A DNA stretch of 64,000 nucleotides from Conoideocrella luteorostrata (GCA_032433595.1 JASWJB010000205.1:1-64000); one strand, 5' to 3'. Counted from the first letter of the stretch, positions 1 through 11,732 are shown. A program made the numbers and translations. Notes: generated from the sequence alone by a model not told the origin.

Positions 1-78
1 TTTTTTTGGTCGCTGAGGCATTATCTCTTGCGGAGTTAATGCCACCTCGAGGGCTCAGTTAAACTGTCCCCCGCTTGC
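1..78 (+). mobile_element. Right end of a MITE-like element (family A), cut by window edge
   Basis: The first 78 bases closely match 33357-33435, the right half of a complete inverted-repeat element further along, with only a handful of differences. The terminal inverted repeat (about 29 bp, core GGACAGTTTAACTGAGCC when read inward on the minus strand) ends at position 78, and the sequence then becomes unrelated. The left part of this copy lies outside the window. It carries no coding sequence, as expected of a non-autonomous element. Which autonomous transposon would mobilise it is not visible here. Confidence 0.75.
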
Positions 79-629
79 GGGGATCTTTTCCGCCCACACA
101 TTATTAGGATACGCACTCTGCAAATTTCATCTCTGCGGACTTTTTTCGCCAGGAAATTCACAGAGCAACTAACTTAGTGTCTGGCCCCGACTAAGGAACT
201 CGCGCCGGAGATACAAGACCATACAGAGGAGGTGGAGACTCTTCGGGCTGTCGCAATCGCTATCGCACTCCCGCCCCGGACTGTCGCCATCTGGGCGCAT
301 TCTTACTCGTCCATCCCTCCCGACTTGGTAATGGCGACACCGGGGCAGCAAGTTTGCATGGCAAAAGAAGGGCTCTGCGAGTGAGGGATAATTTCAAGGT
401 GTCCTTGTGTGACTGAAAGAACTTGATGAAAATTCACTCTTAGATTTGGATCATCAACGTGCCGTCAATTGGTAACTTGTAACTACGTGCACTGAAAGAA
501 TATGATCCCATCCCCGACATCGTGCTCTGTGACTAGATCCACCCACGTTTCGTGCAACCTATCTTTCTTTCTCTCTCTCGTCCTTCGTCTTTCTCTTCTC
601 ACCTATCGATCCCCAAATTAAACATAAAG
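79..629. other. Upstream region of the APS kinase gene
   Basis: This is non-coding sequence between the element end and the APS kinase start. From about 560 to 630 it is pyrimidine-rich (TCTTTCTCTCTCTCGTCC), typical of a fungal core promoter or 5' leader. It contains a near-consensus sulfur-regulator palindrome, listed separately. No convincing gene is seen; short open frames here lack codon character. Confidence 0.6.
502..511 (+). promoter_or_regulatory. Candidate CYS3/MetR-type sulfur regulatory site
   Basis: ATGATCCCAT matches 9 of 10 positions of the published fungal sulfur bZIP consensus ATGRYRYCAT. It lies about 120 bp upstream of the ATG of APS kinase, a sulfate-assimilation enzyme that such regulators control in Neurospora and Aspergillus. 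A match of this quality can arise by chance, so binding is inferred only. Confidence 0.3.
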
Positions 630-1504
630 ATGGCCACGTACGTACAGAAAAGGAAAAGAACAGCTTCCATTTTCCAAACCACCGGTCCCCTCCAGTCCAT
701 GTCAATTGCGATCCCACCTCTCCATGACCCCGCCACGACGCAACACTAACGGAAAGCATTATCATCATCACCACCCACTCCCACTTCCACTGGCACTGCT
801 ACGGCCAAGGGATTTCCCCCCTCCTTGCTGACAAAAGCCCACAAACTATACACAACTCTACTTCTTGAAACTGACAAGATCTCACCAGCAACATCACCTG
901 GCACCCTTCCCTGTCCCGCAAAGAGCGCAACGAGCTCCGCGGCCAGAACGGTCTTACCATCTGGCTCACTGGTCTCTCCGCTTCCGGCAAGTCCACGGTA
1001 GCCACAGCTCTCGAGCAGCACCTTTTGCACCTCGGTCGTACGGCCTACCGCCTCGACGGCGATAATGTGCGATTCGGATTGAACAAGGACTTGGGCTTCT
1101 CCGAGCAGGACCGCAACGAGAATATTCGTCGCATCTCTGAGGTCGCCAAGCTTTTTGCCGACTCTTCCACCATTGCTATCACGTCCTTCATCTCGCCATA
1201 TCGAGAAGACCGTGACGTCGCTCGTCAGCTTCACGCTGCTTCCTCAGGATCTAAGGACGAGCCTATCCCCTTCATCGAGGTCTTTGTTGACGTTCCCTTG
1301 GAGGTCGCTGAGAAACGTGATCCCAAGGGTTTGTACAAGAAGGCTCGTGCCGGTGAGATCAAAGAGTTTACTGGCATCTCTGCCCCTTACGAAGAGCCCA
1401 CGAACCCGGAGATTACAATCAAGACGCACGAGAACTCGGTGGAAGAGTGTGTAGCCCAGATCGTCGACTGGCTTGTCGAGAAGGAATATCTCAAACTGAA
1501 CTAG
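630..1504 (+). CDS. Adenylyl-sulfate (APS) kinase
   Basis: This enzyme phosphorylates adenosine 5'-phosphosulfate with ATP to give PAPS, the second step of sulfate activation in the cytosol (yeast Met14, Aspergillus sD). Exons are 630-637 and 889-1504, giving 207 residues. Visible motifs are the P-loop GLSASGKST at residues 31-39, the [16 protein letters not shown] substrate region from about 59, the conserved ISPYREDRD segment near 104-112, and the [15 protein letters not shown] motif near 146-160. Length equals the family norm of about 200-210. The first exon holds only eight coding bases (ATGGCCAC), followed by a 251-nt intron starting GTACGT; splicing restores the expected N-terminus [12 protein letters not shown]. 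It converges with the V-ATPase subunit C gene. A possible sulfur-control site lies upstream. Confidence 0.95.
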
Positions 1505-1543
1505 CTGTGGGCTTCCTGACTCGGCGAGGAGCGGTTTATGGAG

Positions 1544-1583
1544 ATATATATGCTTTTGTATATATATATATAGAGAGAGAGAG
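1544..1583. repeat. TA/GA microsatellite in the 3' region of APS kinase
   Basis: An ATATATAT run interrupted by a few bases is followed by a (GA)n run, just downstream of the APS kinase stop codon and presumably within its 3' UTR. Confidence 0.8.
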
Positions 1584-1781
1584 ACTCTTGCCCTATTTTG
1601 GCTGCCATTGATGTTACCGATTACAGCTAAACTTGCTTCATGGACCATGGGAATAGGTACAATAGACAGCGCGCCGGATGCATCTATAAGAATTATTCAT
1701 TCACTCTTCTTCGGTGCCTCAAGCTTTGTCCACCTGCTAAAGAAAAACGAAACTCGCAGGATAATCTCACCGTGCATGCCA

Positions 1782-3284
1782 TCAAGGGAATTCAAGCTTG
1801 TAATAAACGTAGGCTGTGTACTCATTACCCTCGCCGGTTCCCAGCCCTGCGGCTGCCATCTCTGAGCTCATCGCCGCGTCGTCCTTGGTAACCCTGCCAC
1901 GCTTGTCGCGGCCAAAAGCGTTACCTCCCAAGTATGAATAATTCGAGTCAAGAGCAGCCTTAACTTTAGGGGCTAGTTTAGGGGTGGTCTGTCCAAAAAA
2001 ATTGTGTCAGTCATTTGCCTGGAATTGTAACAGCCATGACAATTCCCTCCAGCTACGAAAAAAGCCGGAAAGGGGAAACGCATACCTTGACCAGCGCTGT
2101 GACATAGTCGAGCGGTAGGCCGTACCGCAATACAGCTTCGACGAATACTCTGAGTGTCAAGACATGGATCCAGACCATAACGCTTTCGCTCCAGCCAGCT
2201 CGACCAATGCGCAGAGCTTCACCACATACCTTGCGCTCTTCGTTGGTCACTCGATCTAGCTCCCGCTGCTCCTCTTCTCGGCCACCTTCAACGTACTTGT
2301 ATTGACGAGGAGTCCATTTTTGCTCTCGGCATTTTTGAATAAATTCGGCGCTATATTTCTTGAAGGTGGTAACAGCAAATAGAATGAATTCGTCATCGTG
2401 ATCGACTTCGACAGAGGAGCGAGGCACAACCATTGGAGCTAATGTCTCGTAGGATTTGATGAAGTCTTTCTTCCCGTTTGTTGGTACGGCGATGAGATGC
2501 GTCTCCATGTACTCGGAATCTTGGATGAGGAGTTTTGGGTTGACAATCGGAGTCAACGACTTCGTGGCGAGATTTCCACTGCGAGCAAGAAACTTGGTTA
2601 GCGTACAACGGTCAAGTGCGTCCTCGAAAATTGCAATTAGACGGGATCATCGTACGTTTGGCGCCGTTGCAAAGCTGCAAGATTCGACTTGACAGTGTTG
2701 TACTGACCAAACTTGGTTTTGACGTCGTTATCAACTGTAGCCAACTCCTAGAATTCAAGTATTAGCAAATGCCACTCCTATGGAATCAATACGCCGTGCT
2801 TTAAGTACCTTTTGCAAGACATCTATCAGTTCACCCAGTGATTTGTCACTTCGGTATCGAATCTTGTTCCAAGTGAAGGTGCGCAGGTACTGATCGGTTG
2901 GCTCTGTTCCAAACAGGTGTTAGTGCCTACGAAGCTGATGTGAAGCTGGAACGCTTTTGGCGACTCTCGAGCGGTTGATTTCTACTGACTATCGTTGACC
3001 ATCTTATATGAAGCAAGGCGCTCTTCATCGTTGTTCAAGACGGATTTCAATGACTCCCCAACTTTGGCAACAACGCCGTGGCATGCGGTCTCGAGCTTGG
3101 TCAGGTCGTCGGCTTGCTGAACCAAAGCATCCAGAGTGCCAATCTTGAAGTCAGGGACATGGAAAGGGCTCACGGAGCCATTGTCTGAGGATATAGTTGC
3201 GCTTAGAGACGAGATGGCATCGTCTTTATGGCTGGAGTCGAAAGCGCCGAGTGGCAGAGACACAACGGCGTACTGGGAAGCCAT
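1782..3284 (-). CDS. vma5: V-type proton ATPase subunit C (V1 sector)
   Basis: This is subunit C of the V1 sector, which links the catalytic head to the stators and is released during reversible disassembly of the vacuolar proton pump. I model five exons: 3284-2990, 2903-2809, 2747-2656, 2578-2086 and 1988-1782, giving 393 residues against 392 in yeast Vma5. The N-terminus MASQYAVVSLPLG, the central YMETHLIAVPTNGKKDF segment and the C-terminal AYVYYKLEFP tail match family expectations. All junctions are GT-AG and phases agree; the first intron has donor GTCAGT. It converges with APS kinase and shares a divergent upstream region with the AT-hook gene. The function is common to eukaryotes and nothing looks damaged. 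Confidence 0.95.
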
Positions 3285-4233
3285 TGCCTCTCAATGACGG
3301 TCCGAGGACAAGATTGGAGTTGGGCGAGCGGATTTAAGGGATCAGGTAGGGTGAGATTGTCGGGAGTTCAGACTCTGTGGGTGGGAGAAATGAGTCAAGA
3401 CGTAGCAGTCACCCCCCCGTTAGATGAGACTGTCGATGATAGATTTTGTCAAGCTTCGAGATCGATCGGAGACGGCTAGGACATCAAGCTTTCCCGAGCT
3501 GGCTTGCGATGTCTTTCGCTCTCCAAAACAACGAGCGGGCCCAACAGAGTGGAGACCCGGCGTAGAGTAATGGTTGTCAACGGGCCTATGGCTACGAATC
3601 CACCTGATTGATGCCAGCTAAATTGCCCCGCGCTTGCGCTTCGACACCAAACAGCCTAGCTGGTGCTACTCAGCACTGTATTTGTATTGTAGCAGTCCCG
3701 CCCTGAGCCGAAAGCTCTATCAAGATCGGTCGATTATCGTCCAAGCCCAAGTAAGGTTGAGCAAGTCCCAGTTTAAGCAAGATTATGTAGTACAGCACAT
3801 ACGAAAACTTCGATCGACATCTCGTACGGAGTACATGGAATGAAGCTTCACTTGAGCTGTGTGCAGTGTTTAACTTTATCTACGTAAGTACCAGAGCTTG
3901 GTCTAGAAGCCATCAACCAACACGCCAGACCAGTTGGTTGGCGTCACACGCCGTTGGCAGCTGTCCTAAAATGATGTTCTGTCGCGCATCCAACATTTCT
4001 CCTCTCCCGCCACCATCGCCAACACGAGCAATTTTGCTGCGCACCAGCGTCTACTACTACTGACCACCCGTTGCGCCCATCTGGAGCCCTTCATTTCTAG
4101 CCAGTCGCGTGTTACCGTGCGATCCTGATATATGCTTCGCGCAGAGACTTAGACCCTCGACTTTGATCTGTGGGCCCTGTGCCCTGCATCCAGGAATGTC
4201 GTAGAAGTACCTGGCCCCAATTCTGCCAAAATC
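3285..4233. other. Divergent intergenic region between vma5 and the AT-hook gene
   Basis: No gene is seen. The stretch should hold both promoters. A copy of the dispersed decamer motif (GTACGGAGTAC) is at 3824-3834. Short open frames here have no recognisable product. Confidence 0.6.
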
Positions 4234-6345
4234 ATGACGCCAACTGCCAGTAAGTCTCTCACTCGTGCGGCTGATACGATTCTCAATATCGCGCGGTTTT
4301 TTCGTATAGCCAGAAGTTAACGTTGCGATTGCAGCTGCGCGTGTTGGCGCCGCAGACAGTTCATCCACCAATATCAACAATCAGGCTGACACTGTCGAAG
4401 AAGATGATATTGCAAAAGCCGCCCACGGCTCTAATGTTGCGGCGCTTACAGCTCGAGCAGACAGCCGTGCGTTTGACCTCTAGCATTGTTTTCAAGCTGG
4501 CGACGCGACAGGAGCGATTATACTAATCAAAGACTACCAGGATCTCGGTCGTATAGTTATGAACCTGGCGTGCTCCACGACACTGTCTGGAGGTCTGGCG
4601 TGCCCAGCGCCATTCAACATATCGTCGACAGTAAGACCGGCAACTTTGCTGTTATGCAGCTTGGGCTGCCGTCTTCAGACTTGCCCGAGAGAGTTGCAGC
4701 GGCAAAACGTACCAGTGAAGGGACTCTAGCAGCGTCTAAATCGTTCAATAAGGTCGGATATCAGCCATTAAGAAAACTGAAGCAGAGATTGAGTAGCAAG
4801 GTTCCTCGACCGCGGGATTCAATGAATGTGAGCAAGGCAGCAAGTCACGCGGCTTACACAACGCAGGCACACAATGTCACCAAAAGGACGACTGTGTTGT
4901 CGCCGCCCGAGGTGAAGATCGAGCAAGCTCGGCTGCTCACTCTGCTAAGGTCATTGAACCCGGTGACAGTGGTGGACCAAATTTGTAAAGGACTCGCCTA
5001 TTTTGGGGGAGTCCCTATGGCAGCCCCTCCCGTAGAGAACACTGATTTCCCACGGAGCGACTGGGGAAATGGCCTCGGGTCGAATTTTGTAGGTTGGCTA
5101 GCGGAAATATTTCCAAATGTGTCTGGTTCAGGGACTCCGCGGCCCAGCTTGCCGTCTGGTCTCAGCTCAACATCATCACCAATCCCTCAGGCAACGCAGG
5201 CAATGGAATCACACTCAATCCAACCAAAGAAGCGAAGAGGCAGGCCTAAGGGCAGCAAGAGTTCGAAAGTGCGGTCGGACAAGGGGAAGAAACATTCGGC
5301 ACGAAAACCGCAGGGCAGTATATCACTCACAATACCTACCAATGATGAAGTCGAAGGTGAAGGGGATATCGAGACAGATAACCATAACGATGAGGCTGAG
5401 CCTTCTACAAGCATGCCTAACCATAAAGTGACACCTGCAGCAGTAGCTCCTGATGAGCCCTGTGCAGAACAAAACGTCTCTAGTGGTACCGCTTCGTTAA
5501 GGAAAAGAGGTCGCCCGAAGGGATCCAAGAACAGAGGAAAGAACAAGACTAGCGATCGAGATGCAGCTGCTAAAGATTACGACGTTCCACTATCTGCTCC
5601 AGACGACGGCTCCTCCGCTTCTAACGCGGCGAATATAGACAATTCCGTGTCGGAAGCGTTTTCTCAGCTGTCCGGTGTCGCGAAGGCGAGCCAGAATCGG
5701 TCAAAAAAGAGAAAACCTACGCAGCAGAGTCAAGGGAGTGGTTCAGAAGCAAACACCCAAGCGGCCGGTATCTCCCAGACATCTCAGAGCACAAAACGTC
5801 GCCGAGTGTCAAATACAGCTGGGCAATCACCCGTGATGGCCGCTAGGCCCACCTCGCTATCAAGCAGCTTTGACTCTCAAACCCGAGCTGATGATTTCAG
5901 TATTGGGAGAGCTGGGGGCCCCCAGGAGCCTCAGTTGGGACAGTTCTTCATACCAGACGCTTCCAAGCAACAACGACTTCAATTATCGCCGAATACCAAC
6001 CAGGCTCGTCCTGGGCCCCAAGTAACCCATGGACGCTCACCTCATGATACAAATATAGCAAAAAACAGTTACTATAACCAACAAGCCAGGCAGCAAGCGT
6101 CTCATCAGATGTTGTCTATCAACCCATCTACTTGTAGCATTAGCGAGAACTTTGCCGACAATAGCAGCCGCTTCCCTCAACACCAACCTAAACAGCAGGC
6201 TACAGCTCTTACAAACGCCTCAGTTGGGATACACACCGGACAACACGACACTCAGAGCAACCAGTCTAGACAATCTGCGGATCGATCATCCAACAACACC
6301 ACCCGAGGCTCGTTTTCTCAATTTAACAGTCAAGGCTTCATCTAG
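4234..6345 (+). CDS. AT-hook DNA-binding protein, function unknown
   Basis: I model three exons, 4234-4249, 4314-4466 and 4541-6345, giving 657 residues. The second intron ends TACTAATC...CTACCAG, an ideal branch point and acceptor; the first exon has only 16 coding bases. Two AT-hooks of the GRP core type are visible, KKRRGRPKGSK near residue 286 and RKRGRPKGSK near 376, each in a lysine/arginine-rich patch. AT-hooks bind the minor groove of AT-rich DNA, so a nuclear chromatin or transcription role is likely. The N-terminal third (from SYSYEPGVLHDTVWRSGVPS to about residue 240) looks folded and conserved. The rest is Ser/Gln/Asn-rich and probably disordered, with a second basic patch (TKRRR). 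No catalytic domain is seen. The start is chosen by splice phase and is less certain than the body. Confidence 0.75.
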
Positions 6346-7030
6346 CTTGATTGCTGGTGTGGACTAGCCGTATCACTTCAATCTTCAGTAAGCATCCTTG
6401 TCTATGGGTCTTACCAGCCGCCCCGTGACGAAGCATGCCAGAGTTCACTTGTTTAATTGTGGCATATCTTTCACGGCATTAGCTTATTCCCTTTAATGAC
6501 GACGGCAGGAATACTGTCTCACGTTCTCAAGATTGTCGAGCCATCTGGATCTAATCAACCCTTGAAAGCCACAGTGTGGAGCAATCTAACGACATAATCA
6601 TGTGAACAGGTTTACAAGTGAAAGTTTTTGTATTTAATTAAATCCAGTTCTCTAGATGCGCTTCTTTTGTTGGCCAAAAGACATGTGATGATAGACATAA
6701 GAGACGTTTTGATGAAGTTAAGTACACCTAGGAGTATCTGTCTCCGAAAGCGAGCAAAGCCCGGCTTGATATGATCAAGCATGAGGGGGGGTATAACAAG
6801 CCAAAAAAAAAACCTCCCTAATGCTCTTTCCGCTTCTGCCGCACCAAGAGCGTTAAATATATAAAAGGATAAATCCATTCCTACCAGATATATGTAGCTC
6901 ATGCAAAGAGTGAGCTTTGGAATGAGTCTCGTAAGCACCAACGCCTGTAAATGCACATATTCTTTTGCAAGGTACGTAAGGAAAATGTCACGGCTGGTGT
7001 CGTGTCGTCGCAAATAAATGAAAACAATGT
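6346..7030. other. Convergent 3' region between AT-hook and F-box genes
   Basis: The two flanking genes converge here, so the stretch should hold both 3' UTRs. A 133-codon minus-strand open frame (6612-7013) has no recognisable domain and I do not call it a gene. Nothing else is seen. Confidence 0.55.
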
Positions 7031-8740
7031 TTAGTCCGCCTCATCGTCAAAGGTGGTAGTTGATGGTCGGACAGAGTCAGGGTTACTGCGTCCATACAAC
7101 CATTCGTCCTCTTCGTCAACACCATCCTCCCGAATAAGCTCAAGCATGACCTGTTGGTTTCGTTTGATGTCTTGCGGTCTTTGGACGATACCGCGATCGA
7201 GAATCAGTGCCTCCGCTGTGGTCAGCCAAATCTGTTGTAAGACAGGCAAGTCGTTCATCAAAACTTGTGCGTTCTCGTGGCTGAGTGGTGACATTGGCGC
7301 GTCCGCTGCCAGACTGGTGTGGAATATCCAATGGGGATCATACCCACCATCCATGTTCGTAGCATCGATTGACCCAGAGTGACTTCTCAATTTACCGAAT
7401 CCATCACCAAGAGAAGAGCGGCGTGTAGCTTGATTGTCACTGGAAGACTTTTTGCGGCCAAATCCTTTGAGACCAAGACGAGACTTGACTGGTGTGTGCT
7501 CTGTGGCATGGTCTCTAGAGTCTCTTGTTAAGGTGTTGTGCCATTGATCGACAGCAGTGCGACGATTGTTGTAACCTTTGATTTCCCATAATCTTTCAAC
7601 CTGACGCAGACCACCGATGCAAAGAATGGCAGAATGAACATCATCGGACGGACGTTCTCTCAAATAACCTCGAAGTGATCTTTCAACCCGACCAACATAC
7701 GTAGGAGGACGTAGTCGCCGACAAAACGAAGAGATCACGAGAGGGAAAACTTCGTGGACGCGTAACAATGTTTGGTCGTCGTACATCTTCATAATCTCAG
7801 CCTCGATCGGGTTCAATGTATATGGCTCGCGTAGTAGTCCGTGGCCGTCATGTTCGGCGATGTGTTTGAGATGAAGTTTACGGTACGTTTCGAAAAAATG
7901 AAAGGTGGTGAAGAGAAGGGGGATAAGTCGTCGGCGCATGCGCTCTCGTTGCGGAGCAAATGCCGCCTGTTGCGCATCCGTCTGCCGCAAAAATATCTCT
8001 TTGGTGATCCATTCGCACATGAGAAAGGCGAGTTTGGCAGCGACGTGTAACCGGTGCCACAGACTGCAAAGAAAATGAAAATTTATTTCGGCTTGGTCGG
8101 CAATGGGATATAAGCGGAGAGCGTAAGCAGGGATATTGTGGTCAAGATGGTATCGAACAATAGGTCCTTCATTCAGCGTAATTAAAGTGTGCCAAGTTTT
8201 CGAGGCTCGCCGGAGGCTGAGAATGTCGGTAAGAGGTAACGACGACAAAATATGCACCTGCAGTTCGTTTGGAAGGGCTAAGAATGATTGATCGAAAGGA
8301 GTGCTATTAAGACATGTGTTAGGCAAAGGATAATGGGATACAATAAGGTATCGGATCTGGAATACGTACCTTTTTCGAGTCGAGTCGGGTGAGGTGTTCA
8401 CAACAGGAACTGATGGATCGACTGTAGGGGTGTGCGATTTTGAGTGTAATAACGGGACTCTGTGTCGAATGCTGAAAAATCGGCTTTTGTCTCGTTTCTG
8501 CTCAGCTTGGGCATTGTGCTCAGATTCCACGGACTTCGTCTCTCGCAGGGGAAGAATAAATGTTGATGAAGAGACAGCCGCAGAAGACGATACCGTCGTT
8601 GATGATTCAGTATTGTCTGGCTGTTGCTGTGTCGGAAGGCTCGCATTTAGTTGATTGAGCTTTTCGAAATACCGTTCCGACGCGAACTCGGTGATATGAG
8701 GCGGGTCCATGGCGGACGGGCGAGGGGTTTGCTCAGTCAT
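7031..8740 (-). CDS. F-box domain protein
   Basis: Exons are 8740-8370 and 8303-7031, giving 547 residues. The F-box lies near residues 130-170 (FLALPNELQVHILSSLPLTD followed by a leucine/arginine-rich helix). F-box proteins recruit substrates to SCF ubiquitin ligases through Skp1. No WD40 or leucine-rich repeats are visible after it; the remainder is a helical region of unknown type, then a basic/serine-rich segment (LKGFGRKKSSSDNQ) and an acidic C-terminus. The N-terminal 120 residues are low-complexity. The intron is 66 nt, a multiple of three, and contains no stop, so retention would add 22 residues without a frameshift. I prefer splicing because GTACGT and TTAATAG border it. The target is unknown. 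Confidence 0.8.
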   Translation of the reverse strand: MTEQTPRPSAMDPPHITEFASERYFEKLNQLNASLPTQQQPDNTESSTTVSSSAAVSSSTFILPLRETKSVESEHNAQAEQKRDKSRFFSIRHRVPLLHSKSHTPTVDPSVPVVNTSPDSTRKRYVFQIRYLIVSHYPLPNTCLNSTPFDQSFLALPNELQVHILSSLPLTDILSLRRASKTWHTLITLNEGPIVRYHLDHNIPAYALRLYPIADQAEINFHFLCSLWHRLHVAAKLAFLMCEWITKEIFLRQTDAQQAAFAPQRERMRRRLIPLLFTTFHFFETYRKLHLKHIAEHDGHGLLREPYTLNPIEAEIMKMYDDQTLLRVHEVFPLVISSFCRRLRPPTYVGRVERSLRGYLRERPSDDVHSAILCIGGLRQVERLWEIKGYNNRRTAVDQWHNTLTRDSRDHATEHTPVKSRLGLKGFGRKKSSSDNQATRRSSLGDGFGKLRSHSGSIDATNMDGGYDPHWIFHTSLAADAPMSPLSHENAQVLMNDLPVLQQIWLTTAEALILDRGIVQRPQDIKRNQQVMLELIREDGVDEEDEWLYGRSNPDSVRPSTTTFDDEAD

Positions 8741-9312
8741 GATGAATGAGGTTGGAGGGTTCTGAGATTAGCGAGTGACAGTAGGGTCTTTCAGCGACGA
8801 GCGGCCTTTCCGGCCAGCTCGAGTGAGAAGGGGGCGACTCTATTGTTCGGCGCTGTCGATGACAAACGATCCTGACATGGCTGGGAGATGACGCCTCAAG
8901 AAATCCAACAGGCGGAGAAAAAGTTCACACTGAAGACCACAGCTGATTGATGATGAGTCGAAGGATACTTCCCTTTGAGAAGGGGAAAGACGGCTATCTT
9001 TGTCGTTGTCGCGGCCGAACTTGATTGAGTTGGAGCGTCGCAGTGGATGGCCAAACGTACTGAAATGTATTATCCTTACGTAGACAGACTCGAATCTGAG
9101 TTGGATGGAGATGAGGGAAATGAGAGTATGATGCCGTATGCCGTAAGTCGTCGATTAAACCGTCGAAGCTCGTCGTAATACGGTACGGCGGGATCAGAAA
9201 GTCGAGCTCTCAAGGCTACTTTGGCTGGACATGAGGCAAAGACAAAGGGGAATCTAAGTGACCAGCCAAGGACGCAGGCAACGGGACGGGGAATAGGAAT
9301 GGGTTTTGCGAG

Positions 9313-9393
9313 CGGGTGGTAGTGGGTGGTAGTGGGTGGTAGTGGATGGGTAGTGGATGGTAGTTGGTAGGCAGAACATGGGCAGAACATGGA
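9313..9393. repeat. GGGTGGTAGT minisatellite with an adjacent duplicated 11-mer
   Basis: Three clean and several degenerate head-to-tail copies of a 10-mer (GGGTGGTAGT) run from 9313 to about 9370, followed by two copies of GGCAGAACATG. The G-rich strand is the plus strand. The open frames crossing it are products of the repeat and not genes. Confidence 0.85.
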
Positions 9394-9664
9394 CGGGCGA
9401 GGGAATGGAACATGGTTGACAAGCGTGGGCTGGGACCACAGAAGCCACGCTGGTTCGTCGAAACGGCCTTTTGGCCGGCCAAATAGTGGAGTCGCCGTCA
9501 TAATGTACCAGAGCCGACCGTGTCTGCCACTGCTCATACTGTCCCAATCAGCAACTCGTACCTTGGGTGAGCCGTAACCGTGGCTGCAGTAACAGTGCGC
9601 CTAGCCGCGTTTACTGTTTTCATCGCAGGGCTTCGGCCGCATTTGCGGAGTCACCCAAATGTAT

Positions 9665-10392
9665 GTACTCCGTACGAGTTACAATCGCGGCTCGCCTCCC
9701 CCCCCGAGCTCCACCTCCTGCCCAAAATCCCAGACCATGTAGTTACTCCGTACTACGACGATGAGATAACGAACTTGCAACCTTAGACGGCCCTCCGAGC
9801 GTTGACACTTGGGTCCCTCCACACGCCCACCTCGGCGGCCAGATGTACTCCGTACACCTGCCGACAAAGCTTCCCACACGGTCTCTCCGGCCCCCTGGGA
9901 TTCGACCCCAGAGCTAGAATTGGCCAAAGAGTCCTTCGTTGTCCAGATTTTCTTGGACAAGCCCCCAGCCAGTCAGGCGGACTTACTACCGACCCAGACC
10001 CAGTGGATGGAGAAGGGGCTCACTGGGCTGTCGGGCCGCCCAGTAGTTCATATGAGAGTGCTGGTTTAATAGTACCGCTAGCCTCGTCGTCCCACACCAC
10101 GACAGATGCCCTGGACATTTTGATTCTTCTCGTTTGACGCGAGGTCAGCTTTGGATTTAGCCGAACTCAACCGCCAGTAACAGTGTACTCCGTAGACTTG
10201 TTTTAGTTGTGACTGTCTGCTCCCGCCTGTCACCGACCTGGGGGCAGGACAAACCCTGCATCGGAGTAAAACGGCGCGACGATGCCAATTGCCAGGCTCA
10301 AACACTGTTTGGGCATCAAGCAAGACACGGGGGCTGACTCTGATAGGATATGTAGTTCATCCGCACCAGTACTCCGTAACAGGTACGGAGTC
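9665..10392. repeat. Cluster of TACTCCGTA-type decamers
   Basis: Copies of GTACTCCGTAC or its reverse complement, exact or one base off, are at 9665, 9743, 9845, 10185, 10369 and 10383. The same word recurs at about 20 loci in the window, always outside the genes I call. It is short and partly palindromic, and I do not recognise it as a known transposon end. Confidence 0.7.
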
Positions 10393-11732
10393 TGGAGTAA
10401 TCTGCGGAGTGGCACAGAAGTAACTGCATGTGCTGCTGGTGACTACTTTTTGCTCTCTCTCCCCGGTCCCGCGCTGATCTGCCAGGCAAGACTAAGGCAG
10501 CATGGTTTTGCCTAGCTCTTGGTTGCAACGGAGTGATACAAGTTCATTTTGTTCCGCAAAGCCCAACTGCTGAAATGCATACTGGCAGTCAGTCTTCTAT
10601 ATGCAGTACGGAGCCAAGTTAACCATTGCTGAGGGGCGCGAGGTGAATACGACGAAAACGGCCACGCAAGCGGGTAACAAAAAGATTGAAAAGGACAGGA
10701 AATGGAATTGAATTTTCAGCTATTAATTGTCTATTAGTAGAATTTTTGATCAAGTTTGGGCCGATCTATCTCCTTGGTGACCGTACAGGATCACGTTTAT
10801 GATGACAGGGATCCATAGCCAATTAGAAGCAGCGCATTCAAGGGTACTTCTTTACACTATGATAGAAGTCCTAGCAATTCGCCAATTGATAAAGAGCTAC
10901 ATTGCACGTCTGACACCCCCGATGGGTCTTTGGTGCAGAGCAGCGCCGATTAAGGTCACTCTAGGTCGTCCGTGTTAACAGGGGTGCCCGTGGGTTCGAG
11001 TCGAAAAGTGATGCTTAAAGGTCATCAAGGAGATACTGCTTGCAAGGCATAGATAGTCGCTGGTGCTTCACGTTCCATTGTAAGCCGCTTATCATGCTCC
11101 CGTGCTAATATCAATATACGACGGATAAAACTGCTGGCGCTAGAGCTTTGATTGTGCCTATCTGTGCCTGAACGGACAGTACAATCCCTTGCATGTGCGA
11201 GTGTATTCTTGCGTTTCAATTCACGCTTGTTGCTCAAGCGTATGTTGCGAGTGGTCAATCATGGGCTTCGGGGTCCGATATTCTACCGTACCGTGGAGAA
11301 GGTGATTGACAGGCACTTGCATTTAACCAGGCCAGTGCGGAACGCTGAAACTCTCCTACCAGCGAATCAATTGGCAATGTATGGTTGTGGGGTCGACGCC
11401 TTCCCTTCGAGGACTCGTCAAGGTCACATTCTGTTTTCCTCACGTCCAATGTCATACTCCCTGGCTGTTTCGCACAGGCTATGAACCGAAACTTGAGTCG
11501 AAAAAAAGGCTTCATTCTCCCTATGAAAGCCTGACCTGTTTCTCTGCCTAAACATATTTCCTCTCTGATGATATGAAAACCTCGAATACGATGCGACAAG
11601 ACTCCCAAGGGGCACCCGGAGGTCATCCCGGCCCTACTCCGGTCATTCTTGAGACCGAGACCTGACCCAAAGACCCGTGTCTCATCGATGCCGATCCGCG
11701 AATTTATGGTAGGAGCCAGATGTCTAGTCTGG

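Noticed and set aside
6612..7013. 133-codon minus-strand frame between convergent genes
   Set aside because: No domain, and the position fits 3' UTR of the F-box or AT-hook gene.
9076..9577. Several open frames of 62-153 codons across the minisatellite
   Set aside because: They are created by the tandem repeat (HYHPLPPTTT-type repeats in different frames) and stop at its edges.
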